Source: Chitinimonas koreensis (GTDB lineage Bacteria; Pseudomonadota; Gammaproteobacteria; Burkholderiales; Chitinimonadaceae). Taken from it: a DNA stretch of 64,000 nt. The first letter of the stretch is position 1; every line of letters begins with the position of its first letter. Positions 8,436-17,013 of this stretch are shown piece by piece. Below the pieces are notes generated by a model, which was given only the letters and a program-made list of their open reading frames with translations, was not told where the DNA came from and ran no database searches. The stretch lies in contig NZ_CP060704.1 in the NCBI RefSeq assembly GCF_014353015.1, forward strand, positions 707,001 through 771,000, in the 5' to 3' direction. A program made the translations under genes and the position numbers.

Positions 8436-9647
8436 ATGAAACCCGCCCTGTCCATCCTCGTCCTGGCGCTGCTGCTGGCGCCGCCGGTCCATGCCGATGC
8501 GGCGGCCGATGCCGCGGCGGCCACTGCCGCCGACGCGCCCGCAGCGCCGCTGCAACTGGCCGCGGCCGCACCGACCGCTGCGCCGGCCGCACCGGCCGTC
8601 GCCGTGCCGGCGACCAAGCCGCGCACCGTGAGCGAGAAGCGCATCTACATCACCCGCGTCGGCGAGGACGGCGTGCCGCTGCCTCCGCTGCCTGCGGTCC
8701 CGGCCATGCCGCCGCTGCCCCCGCTGCCGCCGATCCCCGAGACGATCAGCGTGCAGCTGGCCGGCATGCCGCTCGGCGACGGCGACACGCTGGCCTTCGT
8801 CGGCCAGGAATTCGGCCCGGCGGCCGCGCGGGTCAAGGGCGCGCCCTACAGCGCCGAGGCGACCAGCGAGAAGGTGCAGGTGCTGGCCGACGGCAACCGT
8901 ATCGTCCGCCGCACGCTGAGCCGGCTCTACCGCGACGGCCAGGGCCGCACCCGGCAGGAGCTGCTGGCCGAGGACGGCAAGGTGCGCAGCGTGTTCGTGT
9001 ACGACCCGCAGGCCGGCGTGCACTACCTGATCGACCCGGCGCGCCGCTTCGCCAGCAAGTTGTCGGTGCCGGCCGTTCCGCCGGTGGCGGTCGTCGACGG
9101 CGGCCGCGAGATCCAGGCCGGCGGCAAGACCGTGCGGATCGAGCGCCACGTGGTGTCGGTGCGCGACGAGCAGGGCAACGAGACGCGCATCGACACCGGC
9201 AGCGGCGGCGAGGCGCCGGCCGACGGCGAGCGCAAGAGCCTGGGCAGCCGCGAGATCGAAGGGGTGAAGGCCGAGGGCAGCCAGAGCCGCCGGGTGATCG
9301 CGGCCGGCCGGATCGGCAACGAGAAGCCGATCGAGATCGTCAGCGAGCGGTGGTATTCGCCCGAGCTGAAGGTGGTGCTGCTGACCCGCACGCGCGATCC
9401 GCGCAGCGGCGAATCGAGCTACGCGCTGTCGAAGATCCGCCGCGCCGAGCCCGACGCCGGCCTGTTCAAGCCGCCGGCCGACTACATGGTGCGCGACCTG
9501 GCGAAGCTGCCGCCGATTCCGCCCGTTCCCCGGTGCCGCCGGTCCCGCCGGTGGCCAAGGTGCCGCCGGTCGCACCGGCCGCACCTGCCGCACCCAGGGC
9601 GCCGGCGCAGTAAGGACTGCGGCGACGCTCGCCGCGGGTTCTCGTAG
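8436..9647 (+). CDS. proline-rich periplasmic protein of the sigma-factor cluster, frameshifted near its end
   Basis: Signal peptide MKPALSILVLALLLAPPVHA, an Ala-rich stretch, a proline block (LPPLPAVPAMPPLPPLPP, about 85-105), then about 230 residues of mixed alpha/beta with no recognised family, and a second Pro-Val block at the C-terminus. RBS AAAGGAA lies 5 nt before the ATG. The reading frame breaks in CCCC at 9528-9531. With one more C the PPVPPV repeat continues as PPVPPVPPVAKVPPVAPAAP and ends at TAA 9611-9613; as sequenced, translation changes to an Arg/Cys-rich tail and stops at 9645-9647 inside a REP element. Third gene of the sigma/anti-sigma set, possibly the sensed or regulated envelope protein. 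Confidence 0.7.
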   Translation: MKPALSILVLALLLAPPVHADAAADAAAATAADAPAAPLQLAAAAPTAAPAAPAVAVPATKPRTVSEKRIYITRVGEDGVPLPPLPAVPAMPPLPPLPPIPETISVQLAGMPLGDGDTLAFVGQEFGPAAARVKGAPYSAEATSEKVQVLADGNRIVRRTLSRLYRDGQGRTRQELLAEDGKVRSVFVYDPQAGVHYLIDPARRFASKLSVPAVPPVAVVDGGREIQAGGKTVRIERHVVSVRDEQGNETRIDTGSGGEAPADGERKSLGSREIEGVKAEGSQSRRVIAAGRIGNEKPIEIVSERWYSPELKVVLLTRTRDPRSGESSYALSKIRRAEPDAGLFKPPADYMVRDLAKLPPIPPVPRCRRSRRWPRCRRSHRPHLPHPGRRRSKDCGDARRGFS

Positions 9648-9714
9648 GAGCGGCTTCAGCCGCGAATGGGTGGAGGAGACTCGACCGCCATTCGCGGCTG
9701 AAGCCGCTCCTACA
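9644..9714. repeat. REP pair, GTAGGAGCGGCTTC type
   Basis: Inverted pair: GTAGGAGCGGCTTCAGCCGC at the left and its complement ending in CCGCTCCTAC at the right, with ATTCGC arms. This is the widespread REP/BIME type linked to RAYT transposases in other genomes; none is in this window. Confidence 0.8.
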
Positions 9715-9728
9715 GGTGATGCGACCAG

Positions 9729-9795
9729 CAGGTCGGACTTCGGTCCGACAGCAGCCGTGGCTGGCATCGCTGTCGGACTGCAGTCCGACCTACGG
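9729..9795. repeat. REP pair, GGTCGGACTTCGGTCC type
   Basis: Inverted pair with palindromic cores GTCGGACTTCGGTCCGAC and GTCGGACTGCAGTCCGAC, about 67 bp long, the second of three different pairs standing in series in this gap. Confidence 0.8.
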
Positions 9796-9914
9796 TCAAG
9801 GAGCCGGCCGCTTCGCGATCCGTGATTGCGCATCAACAGTGGCAGGAAGAACGGCGCGTCGATTGGTAGCTTGGCCGGCGGCACCGCGAAGCCGCTCCTG
9901 CAGCGCTGCGCCCG

Positions 9915-9983
9915 GTAGGTCGGGCTTTATGCCCGACAGCGCCGCCAACCAAAGGCGCCGTCGGGCATAAAGCCCGATCTACG
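9915..9983. repeat. REP pair, GTAGGTCGGGCTTTATGCCC type
   Basis: Inverted pair with cores GTCGGGCTTTATGCCCGAC and GTCGGGCATAAAGCCCGAT. The gap 9648-10014 holds three unlike BIME pairs and nothing that looks coding. Related copies are at 16921-16990, 36711-36778 and 57781-57847. Confidence 0.82.
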
Positions 9984-10014
9984 GCGGGAGGTGAGGCGGC
10001 AGGCCGATGCGTGC

Positions 10015-11010
10015 TCAGCGCTTGCGCACCAGCAGCGCCAGGAAGAACGGCGCGCCGACCGCGCTGAGCAGCGCGCCGATCGGCAATTCGGCCGGCAGCA
10101 CGGCGGTGCGTGCCAGCGTGTCGGCCAGCAGCATGCAGGCCGCGCCGATCAGCGCTGCGCCGGGCAGCAGCGCGCGGTGCGACGGCCCGAGCAGCAGGCG
10201 CGCCAGGTGCGGCGCGATCAGGCCGACGAAGGCCAGCGCGCCGCAGGCCGCCACGGTCAGCGCCACGGTCAGCGCGGTCAGCGCTACCAGCCGGCGGCGC
10301 AGCGAGGTCAGCGCATATCCGAGGTGGAAGGCCTCGCGCTCGCCCAGCAGCAGCGCGTCGAGCGCGCGCGCTTCGCGCCACAGCAGGCCGCCGCACAGCG
10401 CCAGCATCGGCAGCAGCCAGCCCAGCGTCGGCCAGCCGGCGTCGGCCAGGCTGCCCATCGCCCACAGCAGGGTGCCGCGCAGCGCGTCGTCGTCGGCCAG
10501 GTAGTTGAGCAAGGTGAGGCCGGCGCCGGCCAGCGCGTTGAGCGCGATGCCGGCCAGCAGCAGCCGCGCCGCGTCGTGGCCGCGGCCGATCAGCCAGGCC
10601 AGCCAGGTGGCGGCCAGTGCGCCCACGAAGGCGGCCGGCGCCGGCGCGAAGCCGGGGAACACCGCCAGCACCAGCGCGGCCGCCAGCGCCGCGCCGCTCG
10701 ATGCGCCGATCAGGCCCGGCTCGGCCAGCGGGTTGCGGAACACCGCCTGCAGCGCGCAGCCGGCCACCGCCAGCGCGCCGCCGACCGCCAGCGCCAGCAC
10801 GATGCGCGGCAGCCGCACGTCGATCAGCACGCTGCGCCACATCCGCTCGGTTTCGCCGGCCGGCTCGGCCATCAGCAGCCCTGGCACGCGCCAGAACGGC
10901 ACCTCGACCGCGCCGCGGGTGGCTGCCAGCGCGGCGAGCAGGCCGAGCGCGAGCAGGCCGAACCAGAGCGCGTTGGAGAGATGGCGGGCGGACAGGGGCA
11001 GGGCGGGCAT
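10015..11010 (-). CDS. FecCD/BtuC-type ABC transporter permease (iron-siderophore, heme or cobalamin)
   Basis: 331-residue inner-membrane protein with about 9-10 hydrophobic segments and the FecCD signatures RLPRIVLALAVGGALAVAGCALQ, NPLAEPGLIGASSGAA and, near the C-terminus, VGLIAPHLARLLLG. Normal length for the family. Start chosen at MPALPLSARH (11010); the longer frame begins with an Arg-rich extension. No ATP-binding or binding-protein gene adjoins it: one neighbour is the REP cluster, the other a divergent SMP-30-like gene. The substrate cannot be told from sequence. Confidence 0.88.
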   Translation of the reverse strand: MPALPLSARHLSNALWFGLLALGLLAALAATRGAVEVPFWRVPGLLMAEPAGETERMWRSVLIDVRLPRIVLALAVGGALAVAGCALQAVFRNPLAEPGLIGASSGAALAAALVLAVFPGFAPAPAAFVGALAATWLAWLIGRGHDAARLLLAGIALNALAGAGLTLLNYLADDDALRGTLLWAMGSLADAGWPTLGWLLPMLALCGGLLWREARALDALLLGEREAFHLGYALTSLRRRLVALTALTVALTVAACGALAFVGLIAPHLARLLLGPSHRALLPGAALIGAACMLLADTLARTAVLPAELPIGALLSAVGAPFFLALLVRKR

Positions 11011-11179
11011 GGTGCGATGGTATGCGCATCGGCCGGCGCGGCGACACCGGTTTCGCACGGCGCGCCGGCCCGGCTGTGGTAGCCGTGTCCAAATCGGTCG
11101 GTTGCTTGCTCGAATCGGTCGGCATGTCCGCCTCCGCGCCCTAGACTGGCGTTCCCATCATCGGAGGAGGACGAACAGA

Positions 11180-12090
11180 ATGAGAACGAGCCGCTTCATG
11201 CCCCTGGCCGCGCTGGCCCTGCTGTTGCCCGCGCTGGCCGCGACGCCGGTGTTCGACGGCGTGCCGAACGCCGAGAACCAGCTCGCCGCCGGCAACGGCC
11301 GCTGGTTCGTCAGCGGCGACGGCGCGGTCTACGAAGGCCGCTACGACGGCCGCGGCTACCGCAAGCGGGCGCTGGCGGCGCGGCTGCGCGACGGCAGCCC
11401 GCACGCCTGCACCTTCCTCGGCCTGGCCGAGCGGCGCGGCCGGCTGTTCGCCGTCTGCAGCGACAACACGCTCGATCCATTCGCCGCCAAGCGGCTGTTC
11501 TCGCTCGACCTGGCCGACCCGGCGGCCGAGCTGCGCGAGATCGCCCGGCCTGCCGGCCTCGCGCTGCCCAACGGACTGGCGGTCGATCCCGATGGCCACC
11601 TGCTGCTGGCCGACTCGGGTGCGCCGCTGCTGCCGGGCCGGCTGTGGCGGCTGACGCTCGACGCCGCCGGCGCGGTCACCGGCCAGGCCGAGCTGCATGC
11701 CTTCCCGCTGTGCAAGCCCAACGGCCTGCGCGTCGACGGCGACCGGCTCTACGTCTCGCTCAACCCGCTGAGCTATGTCGGCGTTTCCCAGCTCAAGCGC
11801 TACCGGCTGACCGCCGGCGGTCTGGCCGACGGCAGCACGCTCTACAGCAGCTGGGCTTCATCGACGATTTCGCTCTGACCACCGACGGCGTGGTGGTGGC
11901 CGAATTCCTCGGCGGCCGGGTCAGCCACGTCAGCGAGGGCGGCCAGCTGCTCAAGCAGGCCGGCTTCGCCCAGCCGACCTCGGTGCGGGTCTCGGCCGGC
12001 GGCGACTTCCCGGCCGGCGCCATCACGGTCACCGAACGCGGCAACGGCCGCCTGCTGCTCGACGCCGGCTTCGGCGCCTGGCCGCGCTGA
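11180..12090 (+). pseudogene. secreted SMP-30/gluconolactonase-like protein, frame broken near 11845
   Basis: Signal peptide (MRTSRFMPLAALALLLPALA), then beta-propeller-like repeats with LPNGLAVDPDGHLLLADSG and KPNGLRVDGDRLYVSL, typical of SMP-30/strictosidine-synthase-like propellers. RBS GGAGGAGG at 11163-11170. The first frame ends at 11878 with a nonsense tail (SSWASSTISL), while the next frame takes over at about 11848 with QLGFIDDFALTTDGVVVAEF and continues in family style to TGA 12090. One extra base around 11843-11849 would restore a product of about 303 residues. Either a sequencing deletion or a real frameshift. Confidence 0.65.
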
Positions 12091-12097
12091 GCGGCCG

Positions 12098-12121
12098 CCG
12101 GGGCCGGTCCGGCCCCGGTTT
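12098..12121 (+). terminator. terminator after the SMP-30-like gene
   Basis: Stem CCGGGGCC / GGCCCCGG with loop GGTCC and a short TTT tail, 8 nt after the stop codon; moderate because the U-tract is short. Confidence 0.5.
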
Positions 12122-12126
12122 GCGCT

Positions 12127-12132
12127 TATAAT
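12127..12132 (+). promoter_or_regulatory. -10 element upstream of valS
   Basis: Perfect TATAAT, 33 nt before the valS ATG, directly after the preceding terminator. No good -35 is present at 16-18 bp upstream. Confidence 0.5.
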
Positions 12133-12165
12133 CCACGGCTTTGCAACATCTTCCGCACCGAGATC

Positions 12166-15000
12166 ATGGAACTGGCCAAGAGCTTCGAACCCGGCGACAT
12201 CGAGCGCCGTTGGTACCAACACTGGGAACAGGCCGGCTATTTCGCGCCGAGCATGGACGCCGCCGCGCCGTCCTTCTCCATCCAGCTGCCGCCGCCCAAC
12301 ATCACCGGCACGCTGCACATGGGCCATGCCTTCAACCAGACCATCATGGACGGCCTGACCCGCTACTACCGCATGCAGGGCCGCAACACCCTGTGGGTAC
12401 CGGGCACCGACCACGCCGGCATCGCCACCCAGATCGTGGTGGAGCGCCAGCTGGCCGAGCAGAAGGTCAGCCGCCACGACCTGGGCCGCGAGGCCTTCGT
12501 CGGCAAGGTGTGGGAATGGAAGGACAAGTCGGGCGGCACCATCACCAGCCAGATGCGGCGCATGGGCTGCTCGGTCGACTGGGGCCACGAATACTTCACC
12601 ATGGACCCGAGCCGCTCGGCCACGGTGACCGAGGTCTTCGTCCGGCTGTACGAGCAGGGCCTGATCTACCGCGGCAAGCGGCTGGTGAACTGGGACCCGG
12701 TGCTCGGCACATCGGTGTCCGACCTCGAAGTGGAGAACACCGAGGAAGACGGCCAGCTGTGGCACATCAACTACCCGCTGGCCGACGGCTCCGGCCACCT
12801 GACGGTCGCCACCACCCGGCCCGAGACCATGCTCGGCGACGTGGCGCTGATGGTGCACCCGGAGGACGAGCGCTATGCCGCGCTGGTCGGCAAGTCGGTG
12901 CGGCTGCCGCTGTGCGGCCGCGACATCCCGGTGATCGCCGACAGCTACGTCGACAAGGCATTCGGCACCGGCGTGGTCAAGGTCACCCCGGCCCACGATC
13001 CGAACGACTACCAGGTCGGCAAGCGCCACGGCCTGGCGCTGGTCAACGTGATGTCGCTCAAGGCCGCCATCCTGGCCGAGGCCCAGGTGTTCGGCTACGA
13101 CGGCAGCGTCGAAGGCAGCCTGCCGCTGCCGGCCGCCTATGCCGGCCAGGACCGCTACGCCGCGCGCAAGCTGATCGTGGCCGACCTGGAGGCGCAGGGC
13201 TTCCTCGATTCGGTGAAGCCGCACAAGCTGATGGTGCCGCGCGGCGACCGCACCGGCGTGGTGCTGGAGCCGATGCTGACCGACCAGTGGTTCATGGCCA
13301 TGACCCGCGTGGGCGAGGGCGACCCGACCGGCAAGAGCATCGCCGAGAAGTCGATCGAGGCGGTCGAGAGCGGCCAGGTGCGCTTCATCCCCGAGAACTG
13401 GGTCAACACCTACAACCAGTGGATGAAGAACATCCAGGACTGGTGCATCAGCCGCCAGCTGTGGTGGGGCCACCAGATCCCGGCCTGGTACGACGACGAG
13501 GGCCGCGTCTACGTCGCCCGCGACGAGGCCGAGGCGCGCGCCCAGGCCGGCGGCAAGGCGCTGCGCCGCGACGACGACGTGCTCGACACCTGGTTCAGTT
13601 CGGCGCTGGTGCCGTTCAGCACGCTGGGCTGGACCGGCGACGCCGACCAGGACGCCGCCAACCCGGCGCTGAACGCCTTCCTGCCGTCGAGCGTGCTGGT
13701 CACCGGCTACGAGATCATCTTCTTCTGGGTGGCGCGCATGATCATGCTGACCACCCATTTCATGGGCCGCGTGCCGTTCCGCGACGTCTACATCCACGGC
13801 ATCGTGCGCGATCACGAAGGCAAGAAGATGTCGAAGTCCGAAGGCAACGTGATCGACCCGGTCGACCTGATCGACGGCATCGCGCTGCCCGAGCTGGTGC
13901 AGAAGCGCACTACCGGCCTGCGCCGGCCCGAGAAGGCGCCGCAGATCGCCAAGGCCACCGAGAAGCTGTTCCCCGAGGGCATCCCGGCCTACGGCACCGA
14001 CGCGCTGCGCTTCACCATGGCCAGCTACGCCACGCTGGGCCGCAACGTGAACTTCGACTTCAAGCGGGCCGAGGGCTACCGCAATTTCTGCAACAAGCTG
14101 TGGAACGCCACCCGCTTCGTGCTGATGAACGTCGAGGGCAAGGATTGCGGCCAGGACGCGTCGCTGCCGCGCGACTACGGCTTCGTCGACCAATGGATCA
14201 TCGGCGCGCTGCAGCGCACCGAGGCGGCGGTGGCCGAGGCGCTCGACACCTACCGCTTCGACCTGGCCGCCCAGGCGATCTACGAGTTCGTCTGGAACGA
14301 GTACTGCGACTGGTACCTCGAGCTGGCCAAGGTGCAGCTGCAGAACGGCAGCGAGGCCCAGCAGCGCGCCACCCGCCACACCCTGCTGCGCGTGCTCGAG
14401 GTGGCGCTGCGGCTGGCCCACCCGATCATCCCCTTCATCACCGAAGAGCTGTGGCAGACCGTGGCCCCGCTGGCCGGCGCCAAGAAGGCCGAGTCGATCA
14501 GCCTGGCGGCCTGGCCGCTGGCCAAGCCGGAACTGATCGATGCCGCGGCCGACGCGCGCATGGAGACCTTCAAGGCGCTGACGCTGGCGGTGCGCACGCT
14601 GCGCGGCGAGATGAGCCTCGGCCCGGCGCAGAAGGTGCCGCTGTTCCTGGAAGGCGACGCGGCCGAGCTGGCCGAGTTCGGCCCCTACCTGCAACTGCTG
14701 GGCCGCCTGAGCGAAGTGCAGGTGGTGGCACAGCTGCCGGCCGACGACGCGCCGGTGCAGGTGGTCGGCGGCACGCGGCTGATGCTCAAGGTCGAGATCG
14801 ACCGCGCGGCCGAGAAGGCGCGGCTGAGCAAGGAAGTCGCCCGGCTCGAAGGCGAGGTCGCCAAGGCCACCGCCAAGTTGGCCAACCCGGCCTTCGCCGA
14901 CAAGGCGCCGGCCGCGGTGGTCGAACAGGAGCGCCAGCGGCTGGCCGGTTTCGGCGAGACGCTCGACAAGCTCAAGGCGCAGCTCGCCAAGCTGGGCTGA
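12166..15000 (+). CDS. valS: valine--tRNA ligase
   Basis: 944-residue class I aminoacyl-tRNA synthetase that charges tRNA-Val, normal length. HIGH motif as HMGH at 51-54 within PPPNITGTLHMGH, KMSKS at 554-558, and the Val-specific zinc/editing region between. The C-terminal coiled-coil (about 875-944: EIDRAAEKARLSKEVARLE) that binds the tRNA corner is complete. Its own -10 lies upstream and a terminator follows, so it is monocistronic. Confidence 0.98.
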   Translation: MELAKSFEPGDIERRWYQHWEQAGYFAPSMDAAAPSFSIQLPPPNITGTLHMGHAFNQTIMDGLTRYYRMQGRNTLWVPGTDHAGIATQIVVERQLAEQKVSRHDLGREAFVGKVWEWKDKSGGTITSQMRRMGCSVDWGHEYFTMDPSRSATVTEVFVRLYEQGLIYRGKRLVNWDPVLGTSVSDLEVENTEEDGQLWHINYPLADGSGHLTVATTRPETMLGDVALMVHPEDERYAALVGKSVRLPLCGRDIPVIADSYVDKAFGTGVVKVTPAHDPNDYQVGKRHGLALVNVMSLKAAILAEAQVFGYDGSVEGSLPLPAAYAGQDRYAARKLIVADLEAQGFLDSVKPHKLMVPRGDRTGVVLEPMLTDQWFMAMTRVGEGDPTGKSIAEKSIEAVESGQVRFIPENWVNTYNQWMKNIQDWCISRQLWWGHQIPAWYDDEGRVYVARDEAEARAQAGGKALRRDDDVLDTWFSSALVPFSTLGWTGDADQDAANPALNAFLPSSVLVTGYEIIFFWVARMIMLTTHFMGRVPFRDVYIHGIVRDHEGKKMSKSEGNVIDPVDLIDGIALPELVQKRTTGLRRPEKAPQIAKATEKLFPEGIPAYGTDALRFTMASYATLGRNVNFDFKRAEGYRNFCNKLWNATRFVLMNVEGKDCGQDASLPRDYGFVDQWIIGALQRTEAAVAEALDTYRFDLAAQAIYEFVWNEYCDWYLELAKVQLQNGSEAQQRATRHTLLRVLEVALRLAHPIIPFITEELWQTVAPLAGAKKAESISLAAWPLAKPELIDAAADARMETFKALTLAVRTLRGEMSLGPAQKVPLFLEGDAAELAEFGPYLQLLGRLSEVQVVAQLPADDAPVQVVGGTRLMLKVEIDRAAEKARLSKEVARLEGEVAKATAKLANPAFADKAPAAVVEQERQRLAGFGETLDKLKAQLAKLG

Positions 15001-15022
15001 TTCCGACTTGTCCGCAGTTCGA

Positions 15023-15049
15023 CGCCCCGGCCGCAAGCCGGGGCGTTTT
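15023..15049 (+). terminator. rho-independent terminator after valS
   Basis: 9-bp stem CGCCCCGGC / GCCGGGGCG with loop CGCAA and TTTT, 22 nt after the valS stop. Confidence 0.88.
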
Positions 15050-15061
15050 CATGAGGTTCCG

Positions 15062-15946
15062 ATGTCCGAATCTTCCCGCCGCCTCGGCGGCGCCCTGCTG
15101 ATCCTGCTGTCCGCCGCCTGCTTCGGCATCATGCCGCTGTTCGGCCGGCTGGCCTATGCTGCCGGCGCCGATGCGCAGGCCATCCTGCTGCTGCGCTTCG
15201 TCATCGCCGCCGGCTGCCTCGCCGTGCTGATGCTGTGGCGGCGCGAGCGCTGGCCGCGCGGCCGGCTGGCGCTCGGCCTCTTGGCGATGGGCGCGATCGG
15301 CTATGCCGGCCAGGCCTTCAGCTACTTCACCGCGCTGCGCCATGCCAGCGCCTCGCTGACCGCGCTGCTGCTCTACACCTTCCCGGTCATCGTCACGCTG
15401 ATCGCCGCGGCCTGGCTCGACGAGCCGCTGACCCGGCGCAAGGTCGTCGCCTTGCTGCTGGCCTGCGGCGGCCTCGCGCTGACGGTCGGCGACGCGCTCA
15501 GCGGCTCGCCGGTCGGCATCGCCTTCGGCCTCGGCGCTGCGCTGATCTACTCGGTCTACATCGCCGTCGGCAGCCGGCTCACGCCGCGCGCCGGCGCCTT
15601 GCCGAGCTCGGCGGTGGTGATGCTGGGCGGCGCGCTGACCTTCGGCGCGGTCTCGGCCGTGGCGACGCCGGCCTGGCCGCAGACCACCACCGGCTGGCTG
15701 GCGGTGGCGGCGATCGGCGTGCTGTGTAGCGTGGTAGCCGCACTCGCCTTCTTCGCCGGCCTGGCCCGCGTCGGCGCCTCGGAAGCCGCCATGCTGTCCA
15801 CTTTCGAGCCAGTCGTCACAGTGGTATTGGCCGCATGGCTGCTCGGCGAGCGCTTGTCGGCCTCGCAGTGGATCGGCGGGGCGGTTATCATCGCCGCCGT
15901 TCTGCTATTGGCGAAATCGCCATCGTCCGGCACGCCGCCGGAATAA
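15062..15946 (+). CDS. EamA/DMT-superfamily membrane exporter
   Basis: 294 residues with ten hydrophobic segments in two EamA repeats (about 10-140 and 150-285). The typical C-terminal-repeat motif LSTFEPVVTVVLAAWLLGERLS and the first-repeat equivalent TALLLYTFPVIVTLIAAAWLDEPL are present. The substrate is unknown; such proteins export metabolites or amino acids. Start at ATG 15062; the longer frame runs through the valS terminator and is rejected. Confidence 0.88.
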   Translation: MSESSRRLGGALLILLSAACFGIMPLFGRLAYAAGADAQAILLLRFVIAAGCLAVLMLWRRERWPRGRLALGLLAMGAIGYAGQAFSYFTALRHASASLTALLLYTFPVIVTLIAAAWLDEPLTRRKVVALLLACGGLALTVGDALSGSPVGIAFGLGAALIYSVYIAVGSRLTPRAGALPSSAVVMLGGALTFGAVSAVATPAWPQTTTGWLAVAAIGVLCSVVAALAFFAGLARVGASEAAMLSTFEPVVTVVLAAWLLGERLSASQWIGGAVIIAAVLLLAKSPSSGTPPE

Positions 15947-15986
15947 CCGCAAGGCGTGATTCGCCTTCGTCCCAGAGGGAAGCCCC

Positions 15987-16700
15987 ATGTTCTACAAAGA
16001 TGTCGCTCCGGTGGATGCCCAGAAGCACGCCGACCTGAAACTGAGCCTCGCCGACAACTTCGCCTTCGCGGCCAAGGTCCACGCCGTGCCGGTGGTGGGC
16101 GGCGAATTCTCCAGCCTGATGCGCGAATACCCGATCGTATTCGCCCAGACCGGCGAGGACAGCTACGCGCCGACCGTGATGCTGGGTCTGAAGGCCGAGC
16201 AGAACCTGTTCGTCGACGCCGACGGCAAGTGGGACGCGCAGTACATTCCCTTCTTCGTGCGCCGCTATCCCTTCGTCACCGTCGAGGTCGAGAACAACGA
16301 CGCCGTGTTGTGCGTCGAGACCGGCGCGATCGATGGCGTGCGCCGCGAGGGCGACGCCAATGCCTTCGAGAACGGCCAGCCGACCGAGGCGATGAAGAAC
16401 TTCGCCCAGCTGATGTTCCAGTCGCGCGACGACGCCAACCGCTCGACCGAGTTCGCCGCCGAGCTGGCCAAGCTGGGCCTCTTGCGCCAGGTGTCGGCCA
16501 CCGCCGAGCTGCCCTCGGGCGAGAAGCTGAGCATGGACGGCATGTGGGTGGTCGACGAGGAGAAGCTGCGCGCGCTGCCGGCCGGCAAGGCCGACGAATG
16601 GCTGAAGAACGGCCTGTTGTCGGTGGTCTATGCCCACCTGTTCTCGCTGAGCAATCTGCAGGGCCTGGTCGAGCGCGTGCAGAAGCGCGCGGCCAACTGA
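15987..16700 (+). CDS. SapC-family protein
   Basis: 237 residues matching the SapC family (found with S-layer RTX proteins in Campylobacter and widespread in proteobacteria, function unknown). Family features are FAAKVHAVPVVGGEFSSLMREYPIVF near the N-terminus and WVVDEEKLRALP...AHLFSLSNLQGLVER at the C-terminus. No signal peptide. RBS weak (AGAGGGAAG at about 15971). Followed by a clear terminator; it stands alone. Confidence 0.85.
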   Translation: MFYKDVAPVDAQKHADLKLSLADNFAFAAKVHAVPVVGGEFSSLMREYPIVFAQTGEDSYAPTVMLGLKAEQNLFVDADGKWDAQYIPFFVRRYPFVTVEVENNDAVLCVETGAIDGVRREGDANAFENGQPTEAMKNFAQLMFQSRDDANRSTEFAAELAKLGLLRQVSATAELPSGEKLSMDGMWVVDEEKLRALPAGKADEWLKNGLLSVVYAHLFSLSNLQGLVERVQKRAAN

Positions 16701-16729
16701 GCGCATCGCGCCCGCTTGCGTCGGACATG

Positions 16730-16759
16730 AAAAAGGCGTGCCGGACGGCACGCCTTTTT
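16730..16759 (+). terminator. bidirectional-type terminator after the SapC gene
   Basis: Stem GGCGTGCC / GGCACGCC flanked by AAAAA and TTTTT, 30 nt after the stop. Confidence 0.88.
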
Positions 16760-16792
16760 CGTTTCGGCCACCAGGGCCGGGTGGAGTGCTCG

Positions 16793-16863
16793 GTAGGCCG
16801 GACTTCAGTCCGACGGCGACCTCGATCGGCGGCGCACACAGGTCGGACTGAAGTCCGACCTGC
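16793..16863. repeat. REP pair, GGTCGGACTTCAGTCC type
   Basis: Inverted pair with cores CGGACTTCAGTCCGAC and GTCGGACTGAAGTCCGAC, the same class as 9729-9795. The gap 16701-17013 holds this pair, the next pair and the terminator, with no gene. Confidence 0.78.
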
Positions 16864-16920
16864 GCGGCTATTGATTGCGGGCGGCTGAGCGGAAAGGTGG
16901 GTCGCGGCGCCGCTTCCCCT

Positions 16921-16990
16921 GTAGGTCGGGCTTTATGCCCGATGGCGCCGCCGGCCGAGGACGCAGTCGGGCGTAAAGCCCGACCTACGG
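16921..16990. repeat. REP pair, GTAGGTCGGGCTTTATGCCC type
   Basis: Inverted pair beginning GTAGGTCGGGC and ending GCCCGACCTACGG, same class as 9915-9983. Confidence 0.82.
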
Positions 16991-17013
16991 GCGCGAGGCG
17001 GCGATCCCGCCGC

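Noticed and set aside
11842..15036. 1064-codon open frame antisense to valS, and a 986-codon frame on the same strand in another phase
   Set aside because: Both are shadows of valS in GC-rich DNA: amino-acid content is dominated by Arg/Gly/Ala/His/Leu and shows no family motif, while valS has all its motifs.
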